Shown here piece by piece: positions 8,698 to 16,487 of a stretch of DNA of 64,000 nt (its first letter is position 1; each line of letters begins with the position of its first letter). The stretch comes from Streptomyces albofaciens JCM 4342. Lineage in GTDB: Bacteria; Actinomycetota; Actinomycetes; Streptomycetales; Streptomycetaceae. The notes under the pieces are model-generated. The model was given only the letters and a program-made list of their open reading frames with translations. It had not been told where the DNA came from and searched no databases. The stretch covers positions 3,878,501-3,942,500 of the forward strand of contig NZ_PDCM01000002.1 of NCBI RefSeq assembly GCF_008634025.1, written 5' to 3'. Position numbers and translations under genes: made by a program.

Positions 8698-8979
8698 ATG
8701 TCCGCGCACCAGCGTCCGCCCGCGCAGCGCCGGCACCGCCGGTACTTCGCCCTGATGGGCGTGTGTGTCGCCCTGTTCGTGCTGGCGTGGGGCGTGGTGC
8801 GGCTGTGGTCCGTCCCGGCGGCCGTGGCGATGTGCGTGGTCGCCATGGTCATCCCGCCGTTCGCGGCGATCATCGGCAACCGGCGGGAGCCGGGTGAGCG
8901 CTGGTGGGACGAGTCGGGCGACCCGGAATCGGACCGGTGGTGGCGCGAGCTGGACGACCACGGGCCCGGCCGCCGCTGA
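8698..8979 (+). CDS. DUF3099 small membrane protein
   Basis: This 93-residue protein has a basic N-terminus (RRHRRYF), two adjacent transmembrane helices over about residues 20-40 and 44-66, and an acidic, Trp-rich tail (ERWWDE, RWWREL). This layout is typical of DUF3099 proteins of actinobacteria, whose function is unknown. The ATG at 8698 is preferred because an upstream extension would begin inside the terminator stem. The gene is convergent with the DsrE gene. Confidence 0.8.
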   Translation: MSAHQRPPAQRRHRRYFALMGVCVALFVLAWGVVRLWSVPAAVAMCVVAMVIPPFAAIIGNRREPGERWWDESGDPESDRWWRELDDHGPGRR

Positions 8980-9053
8980 GCCGCGGGCGCGGGCACGCTT
9001 CCGGGCCCGGCCGTACGCGTACGTCCCGGGCCCGGCCGTACGGGCGCGCCGCC

Positions 9054-9419
9054 TCAGTACACCAGCGCCTGCACGCCGTCCGGCATGACCTCGCTGACGA
9101 ACACCTGCGCCCCGGCGATCCGGGCGCCCTCGATCAGGTCCTTCTCCTCGATGTCCCGGCGTGCCGCGCACTGCGTGCACACGGTGATGGTGCCGCCGCC
9201 CGCCGTGATCGAGTCGATCAGGTCCGGCAGCGGGGCCGCGTGCGGCAGCTCGAACTCCGCCGCGCGCCCCGGCAGCCCGAACCACGCCGACTCGCCGGTC
9301 AGCCAGAGCGAGACCTGCACCCCGCTGGCCACGGCCACCGCCGCCACCGTGAACGCCTGCGAACACCGCTCGGGCGCGTCCGCCCCCGCCGTCACCTTGA
9401 TCACCAGCTTCTTCGCCAT
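9054..9419 (-). CDS. DsrE-family protein
   Basis: This 121-residue protein has the DsrE/DsrF-like alternating fold (KKLVIKVTAGADAPERC at the start). It has Cys residues in the ERCSQA segment near the N-terminus and in VCTQCAARRD at about residue 80, positions where family members relay sulfur or form disulfides. DsrE-like proteins are sulfur carriers or peroxiredoxin-like helpers. Its position beside the rhodanese block fits a sulfur role, but it is on the opposite strand and separately transcribed. Start ATG. Confidence 0.8.
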   Translation of the reverse strand: MAKKLVIKVTAGADAPERCSQAFTVAAVAVASGVQVSLWLTGESAWFGLPGRAAEFELPHAAPLPDLIDSITAGGGTITVCTQCAARRDIEEKDLIEGARIAGAQVFVSEVMPDGVQALVY

Positions 9420-9559
9420 ACCCGCACTCTAGGGCGCGCCCGCGCGTTCCCGGCGGCCCGCGCGCCGGGCGGGACCGACCTCACAGCGCCGGGTCCGACC
9501 GCGCCGACTAGACTCGCTCCCGGTCCGTAACACCTCACTGACGTCCGAGGAGCGCGCTC

Positions 9560-9661
9560 GTGCTTGAGGCAGTCTTCACCACCCTGCTCGTCCTGGTCGC
9601 CGTCGGCGTCGTCGCCTTCGCCGGACTGACCTGGAAGAAGCTGTACCAGGGCCAGCGCTGA
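9560..9661 (+). CDS. 33-residue single-helix membrane peptide
   Basis: A GTG start with a good ribosome site (GAGGAG, 7 bases upstream) opens a 33-codon frame. Residues 5-24 form one strongly hydrophobic helix, followed by a basic tail (WKKLYQGQR). A -10 box TAGACT lies at 9509-9514. The stop is 44 bases before the nitrobindin-like gene, so they probably share a transcript. It is too short for most gene finders. Function unknown; the helix plus charged tail suggests a membrane-associated regulator or accessory peptide. Confidence 0.6.
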   Translation: MLEAVFTTLLVLVAVGVVAFAGLTWKKLYQGQR

Positions 9662-9705
9662 ACCACTGAGACCCGACCTTTCCCCGAAACAGATCGCCTG
9701 AGCTG

Positions 9706-10269
9706 ATGATCGAGATCCCGTCCGACCTGAACCCGGCCCTCGTGCCCCTCGCCTTCCTGCTGGGCAACTGGGAGGGCGCGGGCGTCGCCGACTTCCCCGG
9801 TTCCGAGAAGTGCAACTTCGGCCAGGAGGTCACCTTCACCCACGACGGCCGTGACTTCCTGGAGTACACCTCGCACAGCTGGGTGCTCGACGGCGAAGGC
9901 AAGAAGGTCGCTCCGCTGGAGACCGAGTCCGGCTACTGGCGCATCGACAAGGACCGCAAGGTCGAGATCGTGATGATCCGCGACGGTGGTGTCGCGGAGG
10001 TCTGGTACGGCGAGCTGGCCGACCAGAAGCCGCAGATCGACCTGGCCACCGACGCCGTCGCGCGCACCGCCGCCTCCGGCCCGTACAGCGGTGGCAAGCG
10101 CCTGTACGGCTACGTGAACAGCGACCTGATGTGGGTCGGCGAGAAGGCCACCCCCGAGGTGCCGCTGCGCCCGTACATGTCCGCGCACCTGAAGAAGGTC
10201 GTCGACCCGCGCGAGTGGGCCAAGGACATCAAGGACCTGCCGGACGACGGCATCGCGTTCTTCAAGTAG
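9706..10269 (+). CDS. nitrobindin-like heme-binding beta-barrel protein
   Basis: This 187-residue protein belongs to the FABP-like/THAP4-C (nitrobindin) family, a 10-strand beta-barrel that binds heme. The family signature G-x-W-x-G-x-G is present as GNWEGAG at about residues 22-28. A His in the C-terminal third (MSAHLKK) is a candidate proximal heme ligand. Nitrobindins bind nitric oxide or isomerise peroxynitrite; the role here is inferred from the family only. It follows the 33-residue membrane peptide and is closed by a 10-bp terminator hairpin. Confidence 0.87.
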   Translation: MIEIPSDLNPALVPLAFLLGNWEGAGVADFPGSEKCNFGQEVTFTHDGRDFLEYTSHSWVLDGEGKKVAPLETESGYWRIDKDRKVEIVMIRDGGVAEVWYGELADQKPQIDLATDAVARTAASGPYSGGKRLYGYVNSDLMWVGEKATPEVPLRPYMSAHLKKVVDPREWAKDIKDLPDDGIAFFK

Positions 10270-10273
10270 ACCC

Positions 10274-10297
10274 CCGTGGGTCCGCACGGACCCACGG
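10274..10297 (+). terminator. terminator of the nitrobindin-like gene
   Basis: A 10-bp perfect stem (10274-10283 with 10288-10297) has a 4-base loop. It starts 5 bases after the stop codon and just ahead of the riboswitch. Confidence 0.75.
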
Positions 10298-10302
10298 CAC
10301 AC

Positions 10303-10398
10303 GGCGCCCCGCGGGGGAAGTCCGGTGAGAGTCCGGCGCTGACCCGCAACGGTAAGCGGAAGCCTGCTTCCGCGAGCCCGATCGCCCGCGGGGGCGCC
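10303..10398 (+). ncRNA. cobalamin riboswitch
   Basis: The conserved core of B12 riboswitches is present: the stretch from 10318 reads AAGTCCGGTGAGAGTCCGG, followed by GCTGACCCGCAACGGTAAGC and a B12-box-like GAGCCCGATCGCCCGC at about 10374-10389. A long P1 helix (10303-10315 with 10385-10398, one bulged G) closes the domain. The importer start codon is about 50 bases downstream, so B12 binding probably hides the ribosome site or promotes early termination. Expected effect: the importer is shut off when cobalamin is plentiful. Confidence 0.92.
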
Positions 10399-10448
10399 CG
10401 TTCCTGACAACTCGCCGTGGACTGCGAGGGGACTCCGCCGCCGGCCTC

Positions 10449-11570
10449 GTGCCACGCGCCGTCACCCCGAGCGTACGGACGCGGCCCGAGCCGAAGGCGT
10501 ACGTCCCCTTGGCCGCCCCCGCCGCCCGCACCACCGCCGTACCCACCGCGCCGCTGGCCGCCGGGCTCGCCATGGCGCTGCTCGTCTCGCTGCTGTGCGG
10601 CGTCGGCCTCGGCGCCTCCGGCGTCGGCTGGGCCGATGTGCTGCGCTATCTCAGCGCGGGGCTGGGCGGCGGCACCATCGCCCCGGACGAGGTCTCCGCG
10701 TACACCATCGTGTGGGAGCTGCGCTTCCCGCGCGCCGTGCTGGCCGCCGTGGTCGGCGCCGGGCTCTCGGCCATCGGCGTCGCCGTGCAGGCCCTGGTCC
10801 GCAACGCGCTCGCCGACCCGTTCGTGCTGGGCATCTCCTCCGGCGCGGCGGTCGGCGCCAACGCCGTCCTGCTCTTCGGGTCGCTCGGCGCGCTCGGCGT
10901 CTGGGCACTGTCCACCGCCGCGTTCGGCTCGGCCCTGCTGGCCATGGTGCTGGTGTACGCGGCGGCCCGCGGCGCGCACGGCCTGACTCCGCTGCGCCTG
11001 GTCCTGACCGGCTCCGCGATGTACTACGGCTTCTCCGCCGTCTCCACGCTGATGATCTTCGCCCATGACCACGGCGAGGCGGCGCGCTCCGCGATGATGT
11101 GGCTGCTCGGCAGCCTCAGCGGCGCGGGCTGGGGCTCGGTGCCGGTCGCCGCGGCGGCGGTGGCCGGCGCGCTGCTGTACCTGTCGCTCTCCGCGGGCCG
11201 CCTGAACGCGCTCGCCATGGGCGACGAGTCGGCCGCCGCGCTCGGCGTGGACCCGGGCCGGCTGCGTCGGCAGCTGTTCGCGGTCACGGCGGCCGTCACC
11301 GGCGCGGTGGTCGCGGTCAGCGGGGCCATCGGGTTCGTCGGGCTGGTGGTGCCGCACGTGACGCGGATGCTGGTGGGCGCCGGGCACCGCCGGGTGCTGG
11401 TGGTGGCGCCGCTGCTGGGCGCGGTGCTGCTGGTGTGGGTGGACATCCTGTCCCGGGTGCTGCTGGCGCCCGTCGAGCTGCCGGTCGGGGTGATCACGGC
11501 CGTCATCGGGGTGCCGTGCTTCGTGCTGCTGCTGCGGCGGCGCGGTTACGCGTTCGGGGGTGGGGCGTGA
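10449..11570 (+). CDS. btuC: BtuC-type cobalamin ABC transporter permease
   Basis: This 373-residue FecCD-family permease has about ten transmembrane helices. Family motifs are visible, including LVRNALADPFVLGISSGAAVG near residue 120 and the cytoplasmic GAIGFVGLVVPHVTRML loop near residue 290 that couples to the ATPase. The family also covers iron-siderophore permeases, but the B12 riboswitch directly upstream identifies cobalamin or a corrinoid as substrate. The GTG start at 10449 lies just after the riboswitch; an internal ATG at 10572 would remove the N-terminal region. It is first in a three-gene operon. Confidence 0.88.
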   Translation: MPRAVTPSVRTRPEPKAYVPLAAPAARTTAVPTAPLAAGLAMALLVSLLCGVGLGASGVGWADVLRYLSAGLGGGTIAPDEVSAYTIVWELRFPRAVLAAVVGAGLSAIGVAVQALVRNALADPFVLGISSGAAVGANAVLLFGSLGALGVWALSTAAFGSALLAMVLVYAAARGAHGLTPLRLVLTGSAMYYGFSAVSTLMIFAHDHGEAARSAMMWLLGSLSGAGWGSVPVAAAAVAGALLYLSLSAGRLNALAMGDESAAALGVDPGRLRRQLFAVTAAVTGAVVAVSGAIGFVGLVVPHVTRMLVGAGHRRVLVVAPLLGAVLLVWVDILSRVLLAPVELPVGVITAVIGVPCFVLLLRRRGYAFGGGA

Positions 11571-11607
11571 TGCGGGGACACGGCACGTCGTACGGAGGCG
11601 AGGGCTG

Positions 11608-12402
11608 ATGCGGCTCGATATCGACGCGGTGTCCGTGGACGTGGCCGGGGCCCGGCTCGTGCACGACATCACCCTGCGCGCCGGCAGCGGCCGGGTCGTC
11701 GGACTGGTCGGGCCCAACGGCAGCGGCAAGTCGACACTGCTGCGCTGCGCGTACCGCGCGCTGCGCCCCGCCGCCGGGGCGGTACGGCTGGACGGCACCG
11801 ACCTGCACGCCATGGGCGTACGCGAGAGCGCCCGCCAACTGGCCGCGCTGCCCCAGGAGTCGGCGACCGAGTTCGGCTTCACGGCCGCCGAGGTGGTCGC
11901 CATGGGGCGGCTGCCGCACCAGCGCGGTTCGGGCCGCCCCAGCGCCGCGGACCTGCGGGTGTGCGAGCGCGCGCTGGACCGTACCGGCGCCGCGCACCTG
12001 GCCGAGCGCGCCTTCCTGAGCCTGTCCGGCGGCGAGAAGCAGCGCGTCCTGATCGCCCGCGCGCTGGCCCAGGAGCCGCGGGTGCTGGTACTGGACGAGC
12101 CGACCAACCACCTCGACATCGCGCAGCAGTTGGAGCTGCTGGCCCTGGTGCGGGACAGCGGGCTGACGGTGCTGACCGCGCTGCACGACCTCAATCTGGC
12201 CGCCGGGCACTGCGACGAGCTGTACGTCGTCTCCCACGGCCGGATCGTCGCCTCCGGCGCGCCGCACGACGTACTGGCCCCGGACCTGCTCGCCGAGGTG
12301 TTCGGGGTGCGCGCGCACCGCGTACCGCATCCCGAGACCGGCGCCGTCCAGCTGCTGTTCGACCGCCTGCCCGGCCGTACCGAACCGTCGGCCGCCCCGT
12401 GA
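11608..12402 (+). CDS. btuD: BtuD-type cobalamin ABC transporter ATPase
   Basis: This 264-residue ATPase has Walker A GPNGSGKST (about residues 34-42), signature LSGGEKQRVLIARAL and Walker B VLVLDEPTNHLDI. These are characteristic of the FecE/BtuD group. The ATG at 11608 has a good ribosome site (GGAGGCGAGGG) and follows the permease by 37 bases; an in-frame start at 11560 would overlap the permease and lacks a site. It powers the BtuC-like permease. Substrate is inferred from the riboswitch. Confidence 0.9.
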   Translation: MRLDIDAVSVDVAGARLVHDITLRAGSGRVVGLVGPNGSGKSTLLRCAYRALRPAAGAVRLDGTDLHAMGVRESARQLAALPQESATEFGFTAAEVVAMGRLPHQRGSGRPSAADLRVCERALDRTGAAHLAERAFLSLSGGEKQRVLIARALAQEPRVLVLDEPTNHLDIAQQLELLALVRDSGLTVLTALHDLNLAAGHCDELYVVSHGRIVASGAPHDVLAPDLLAEVFGVRAHRVPHPETGAVQLLFDRLPGRTEPSAAP

Positions 12403-12434
12403 AGACCGCCGCCGAAACCGCCCCGAGGACCCCC

Positions 12435-13487
12435 ATGCGCATCCGCCACCGCTCCGCCGCCCTGCTCACCGCCCTCGCGCTCGCCGCGCTCACCGGCTGC
12501 GGCGCGCACGTCGCCGAGGACGGGAAGGGGGCCGGGAAGGGGGACTCCGCGACGGCGTCCGGGTCCGGGCACTACCCCGTCACCATCGAGAACTGCGGCA
12601 CGAAGACGACGTACGACAAGGCGCCGCGGCGGGTGGTCACCAACGACGTCGGGATCGCGGACATCATGTTCGCGCTCGGGCTGGAGGACCACATGGCCGG
12701 GTATGTGATGCCGGAGTACCGGGGGAAGCTCGACGCCGTCGCCTGGAAGGACGCGTACGGCAAGGTGCCGTGGCTGTCCAAGAAGGCGATCACCAAGGAA
12801 CTGGCCCTGGACGCCAAGGCCGACCTGGTCTTCGCCGGCTGGAACTACGGCTTCGGCGAGGACAGCGGCGTCACCCCCGCCTCCCTGAAGAAGCTCGGCA
12901 TCGGCAGCTACGTCCTGACCGAGTCGTGCCGCAACGGGGCCGACGGGGACCAGGGCACCGCGCGCGGTGTGATGCCGCCGCTGGACGCGCTCTACACCGA
13001 CCTGCGGACGCTGGGGAAGATCTTCGACGTCGAGGACCGGGCGGAGGCGCTGATCGCGAAGTACCGCAAGCAGGTCGCCGACGCGCAGGCCGGGGCGCCG
13101 GAGGACGGTGCGCGGCCGACCGTCTTCCTGTACGACGGCGGCCAGGACAAGCCGATGACCTCCGGCCGCTTCGCCGGGCCGCACGACATCATCACCAAGG
13201 CCGGCGGCGACCACGTGATGAAGGACCTGAAGGACTCCTGGACCACGGTGGGCTGGGAGACGGTGGTCGAGCGCGATCCCGACGTGATCGTCATCAACGA
13301 CTACGGCACGCCCACCGCCGAACAGAAGAAGGCGTTCCTGAAGTCGTACGCGCCCCTGAAGAACGTCTCGGCGGTCAAGAACGACCGCATCTTCGTCATG
13401 GACTACGCCGACCTGGTCGAGAGCCCGCGCAACCCCGCGGCCGTCACGGCGCTCTCCGGCTACCTGCGGGGCGTACGCGAGCACTGA
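12435..13487 (+). CDS. btuF: BtuF-type substrate-binding lipoprotein
   Basis: This 350-residue protein has a signal peptide (MRIRHRS, then a hydrophobic stretch) ending in the lipobox LTGC at about residues 20-23, so it is lipid-anchored outside the membrane. The mature part is a periplasmic-binding-like fold of the FecB/BtuF type (APRRVVTNDVGIADIMFALG near the start). The ATG at 12435 has a GAGGAC site; a GTG at 12399 overlapping the ATPase stop by 4 bases is the alternative and would add 12 residues. It captures the corrinoid for the BtuCD pair. Related binding proteins carry siderophores, so the assignment leans on the riboswitch. Confidence 0.85.
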   Translation: MRIRHRSAALLTALALAALTGCGAHVAEDGKGAGKGDSATASGSGHYPVTIENCGTKTTYDKAPRRVVTNDVGIADIMFALGLEDHMAGYVMPEYRGKLDAVAWKDAYGKVPWLSKKAITKELALDAKADLVFAGWNYGFGEDSGVTPASLKKLGIGSYVLTESCRNGADGDQGTARGVMPPLDALYTDLRTLGKIFDVEDRAEALIAKYRKQVADAQAGAPEDGARPTVFLYDGGQDKPMTSGRFAGPHDIITKAGGDHVMKDLKDSWTTVGWETVVERDPDVIVINDYGTPTAEQKKAFLKSYAPLKNVSAVKNDRIFVMDYADLVESPRNPAAVTALSGYLRGVREH

Positions 13488-13548
13488 CACCGGACCGCCC
13501 GCCGGCCGGACACGGCCACTGGACGAACGCGGCCGCCGCGCACCCTCC

Positions 13549-13554
13549 TACACT
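13549..13554 (+). promoter_or_regulatory. -10 box of leaderless nur transcript
   Basis: TACACT lies 6 bases ahead of the GTG start of nur, the spacing expected when transcription begins at the start codon. No convincing -35 box is seen, and I see no clear Nur-box palindrome here. Confidence 0.55.
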
Positions 13555-13560
13555 GGACGC

Positions 13561-14043
13561 GTGGTGAGCACCGACTGGCAGAGCGACCTCCGCAAGCGCG
13601 GATACCGGCTGACCCCGCAGCGCCAGCTCGTGCTGGAGGCGGTGGACAAGCTCGAACACGCCACCCCCGACGACATCCTCACCGAGGTGCGCAGGACGGC
13701 GGGCGGCGTGAACATCTCCACCGTCTACCGGACGCTGGAGCTGCTGGAGGAGCTGAAGCTGGTCAGCCACGCCCACCTCGGGCACGGCGCGCCCACCTAC
13801 CACCTCGCCGACCGGCACCACCACATCCACCTGGTGTGCCGGGACTGCACGGAGGTGATCGAGGCCGACCTGTCGGTGGCCGAGCCGTTCACGGCGACGC
13901 TCAAGGAGACGTTCGGCTTCGATACGGACCTGAAGCACTTCGCGATCTTCGGGTGCTGTGCGGCGTGTACGGACAAGAGCGCGGCCGGGGCGGCGGACGA
14001 CGGACCGGAGGCCGGGGGCGGCGCCTCCGGGGCCGGGGCGTAG
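13561..14043 (+). CDS. nur: Nur, nickel-responsive Fur-family regulator
   Basis: This 160-residue Fur-family repressor has an N-terminal winged helix (about 10-80) and a C-terminal dimer and metal domain. It carries the residues reported for the Streptomyces coelicolor Nur nickel site, His33, His86, His88 and His90, at exactly those positions, and His70 and His72 of the second site. Two CxxC pairs are present (CRDC at 93-96 and CAAC near residue 140). Nur represses nickel uptake and the iron superoxide dismutase when nickel is sufficient. It sits directly after a cobalamin importer. A C-terminal Gly/Ala tail is longer than in the described protein. The start is a leaderless GTG. Confidence 0.92.
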   Translation: MVSTDWQSDLRKRGYRLTPQRQLVLEAVDKLEHATPDDILTEVRRTAGGVNISTVYRTLELLEELKLVSHAHLGHGAPTYHLADRHHHIHLVCRDCTEVIEADLSVAEPFTATLKETFGFDTDLKHFAIFGCCAACTDKSAAGAADDGPEAGGGASGAGA

Positions 14044-14096
14044 CCGGACGCACCGCCCGGGGCCGGGCACCGGCGCACCGGTCGTAGGCTGGGGGT

Positions 14097-15077
14097 ATGC
14101 CGCGTCAACGTGAAGCCAGTCCGCTGCTGTCGCTGCCCGGTGCCGTCCCGGCCGAGGCCCCCGACGAAGGTGTCGCCGCCCACTACGGCGATCTGTTCCG
14201 CGAGCAACGCGCCCTCGCGGACGGCCGTGGCTTCGTGGACCTCTCGCACCGCGGCGTGGTCACCGTCAGCGGGCCCGAGCGGCTGAGCTGGCTGCACCTG
14301 CTGCTGACCCAGCACGTCACCGAGCTGCCGCCCGGCCACGCCACCGAGGCGCTGATCCTCTCCGCCAACGGGCACATCGAGCACGCCCTGTACCTCGTCG
14401 ACGACGGGGAGACGACCTGGCTGCACACCGAGCCGGGTGACGAGGAGCCGCTGCTCGCCTACCTGGAGAGCATGAAGTTCTTCTACCGGGTCGAGATCGC
14501 CGACCGTACGGAGGAGTACGCGGTCGTCCACCTGCCGGCCGGCTCCATCGCCGAGGCCCCGAAGGACGCCGTCGTACGGGAGACCGCGCACGGCCGGGAC
14601 CTGTTCCTGCCGCGCGGCGAACTGGAGGCCTTCGCGGCGGCCAACGGACCGGCCGCCGGCACCCTGGCCCTGGAGGCGCTGCGCGTGGAGGCGCACCGGC
14701 CGCGGCTGGGCCTGGAGACCGACCACCGCACCATCCCGCACGAGCTGGGCTGGATCGGCACCGCCGTCCACCTCCAGAAGGGCTGCTACCGCGGCCAGGA
14801 GACGGTGGCCCGCGTCCACAACCTGGGGAAGCCGCCGCGCCGCCTGGTCTTCCTGCACCTGGACGGCAGCGAGGTGCACCTGCCGCCGCACGGCGCGCCC
14901 GTACGCCTCGCCGCCGACGGCCCCGAAGGCCGCCAGCTCGGCTTCATCACCACCTCGGCCCGCCACCACGAGCTGGGGCCCATCGCGCTGGCCCTGGTCA
15001 AGCGCAACGTCCCGGTGGACGCGCCGCTGCTCGCGGAGAGCACCGCGGCGGCCCAGGAGGTCGTGGTCGAGCCGTAG
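14097..15077 (+). CDS. ygfZ: YgfZ/GcvT folate-binding protein
   Basis: This 326-residue protein belongs to the YgfZ family, which uses a folate-binding GcvT-like fold to help assemble or repair iron-sulfur clusters. The family signature with the essential Cys is present as KGCYRGQETVARVHN at about residues 225-240. The N-terminal half carries the GcvT-like segment RGVVTVSGPERLSWLHLLLT. A -10 box TAGGCT (14085-14090) ends 6 bases before the ATG, so the mRNA is probably leaderless. It stands alone between nur and the convergent dtd. Confidence 0.92.
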   Translation: MPRQREASPLLSLPGAVPAEAPDEGVAAHYGDLFREQRALADGRGFVDLSHRGVVTVSGPERLSWLHLLLTQHVTELPPGHATEALILSANGHIEHALYLVDDGETTWLHTEPGDEEPLLAYLESMKFFYRVEIADRTEEYAVVHLPAGSIAEAPKDAVVRETAHGRDLFLPRGELEAFAAANGPAAGTLALEALRVEAHRPRLGLETDHRTIPHELGWIGTAVHLQKGCYRGQETVARVHNLGKPPRRLVFLHLDGSEVHLPPHGAPVRLAADGPEGRQLGFITTSARHHELGPIALALVKRNVPVDAPLLAESTAAAQEVVVEP

Positions 15078-15144
15078 GCGGCCGGGCAGGCCGTATACCG
15101 GCCCGGGTACGGTACGGGCGTCCGCCGGACCGGCGGACGCCCGC

Positions 15145-15570
15145 TCACACCTCCAGCAGCACCGTGAACGGCCCGTCGTTCGTCAGGCTCACCTTCATGT
15201 CCGCGCCGAAGCGGCCCGTGGCGACCTCCGCGCCCAGCGCGCGCAGCCGGGTGACGACCTCGTCCACGAGCGGTTCGGCCACCGGACCGGGCGCCGCCGC
15301 GTTCCAGGTGGGCCGACGGCCCTTGCGGGCGTCACCGTAGAGAGTGAACTGGCTGATCACCAGCAGGCCCGCACCCGTGTCCGAGCAGGACTTCTCGCCG
15401 TCCAGGATCCGCACCGACCACAGCTTGCGGGCGAGCTGCGCCGCCTTCGCCGGGGTGTCGTCGTGCGTGACCCCGACCAGCACGCACAGCCCTTCTCCGA
15501 CGATCTCACCGACCGTCTCGCCGTCCACCTCGACGCGTGCGCCGTCGACCCTCTGCACCACTGCTCGCAT
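15145..15570 (-). CDS. dtd: D-aminoacyl-tRNA deacylase
   Basis: This 141-residue enzyme hydrolyses D-amino acids wrongly attached to tRNA. The conserved SQFTLYGD motif (about residues 78-85) and the C-terminal [11 protein letters not shown] with the cross-subunit Gly-Pro pair are both present. Length matches the family exactly when the ATG at 15570 is used; a second ATG three codons upstream is possible. It is a single gene convergent with ygfZ and divergent from rsiG. Confidence 0.95.
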   Translation of the reverse strand: MRAVVQRVDGARVEVDGETVGEIVGEGLCVLVGVTHDDTPAKAAQLARKLWSVRILDGEKSCSDTGAGLLVISQFTLYGDARKGRRPTWNAAAPGPVAEPLVDEVVTRLRALGAEVATGRFGADMKVSLTNDGPFTVLLEV

Positions 15571-15755
15571 ACCGCCCATGATGCACCGGGGCCCGCGGGC
15601 CCCCGACAGCCGTACCGGGCCGGGGCCGTTCGGGTGCCATGGCCATGGCTGGCCCTGCGGGGGCCCCGTCCGCAGTGGCACGATGCGTGCACGCGGTGCG
15701 TTCCACGGACAACCCGCCCGTGCGACCGCACCGGACGAGGGGACGGAAACGACTC

Positions 15756-16430
15756 ATGAGCACTGCCGGTTCCGGGCACACACCCGGTCCCGTACCGACC
15801 GCCCGTACGGCGCCCGCCGCGGCCCGTACGACCACGACGGCCCAGGCGCGCCCCGGGCCCGCCCGCACGGAGGACGGTCCCATGGTCCAGGCAGGCACGG
15901 CCGCGGCGCCGCACCGCGCCCCGCTGCAACGCGACCGCTTCCGCCCGGTGTCCCGGCCCGACCTGGACGGACTGAGCCTGCCCGACCTGCGGGTGGTGCG
16001 GCGCGAGGCGCAGCGGGAGGAGGCCGACCTGAGCTATGTGCGGCGGCTGCTCCAGGGCCGGATCGACATCCTGCGCGCCGAGAGCACCCGCCGCACCGCC
16101 CCGCACTCCCCGCTGCTGGACCGCCTGCCGGAGATCCTGACGGACGGGCCGTCGCGGCACCGCTCCTCGGCCCGCCATGTGACGCTCGGCATGCCGCACA
16201 GCGAGGAGTACCGCCAGCTGGCGGAGCAGATGGCCGGTGAGGTGGAGCTGTCGGACCTCACCGCCCGTACGGACCAGGAGCTGCACGACGCGATGTGCCG
16301 CCTGGTCCGGTACGAGCAGCAGGTCTCCCGGCGCCGCCAGTCCCTCCAGCGGACGGCCGACGATTGCAGTGCGGAGATCGCGCGCAGGTACCGTGAAGGC
16401 GAAGCACAAGTAGACGACCTGCTCTCCTGA
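15756..16430 (+). CDS. rsiG: RsiG, c-di-GMP-responsive anti-sigma factor of WhiG
   Basis: Two copies of the c-di-GMP binding pattern E-x3-S-x2-R-x3-Q-x3-D are present, in the 224-residue numbering at Glu89-Ser93-Arg96-Gln100-Asp104 and Glu187-Ser191-Arg194-Gln198-Asp202. This paired motif in two long helices defines RsiG, which binds the sporulation sigma factor WhiG only when loaded with c-di-GMP. No other domain is seen; the first 60 residues are Thr/Ala/Pro-rich and probably disordered. The start is uncertain: an internal ATG at 15882 has a much better ribosome site (GGAGGA, 7 bases) and gives 182 residues. The asparaginase gene follows 57 bases later. Confidence 0.9.
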   Translation: MSTAGSGHTPGPVPTARTAPAAARTTTTAQARPGPARTEDGPMVQAGTAAAPHRAPLQRDRFRPVSRPDLDGLSLPDLRVVRREAQREEADLSYVRRLLQGRIDILRAESTRRTAPHSPLLDRLPEILTDGPSRHRSSARHVTLGMPHSEEYRQLAEQMAGEVELSDLTARTDQELHDAMCRLVRYEQQVSRRRQSLQRTADDCSAEIARRYREGEAQVDDLLS

Positions 16431-16487
16431 CCCCGCCGCCACCGGTCCCGGGAGGAGCGCGGGCCACCTCCCGGAAGGCCGCCGCCG

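Noticed and set aside
10110..13490. A 1126-codon open frame on the minus strand across the cobalamin importer and nearby genes
   Set aside because: It is antisense to clear genes with family motifs, and its product is Arg/Gly/His-rich without domains. Such frames are usual in very GC-rich DNA.
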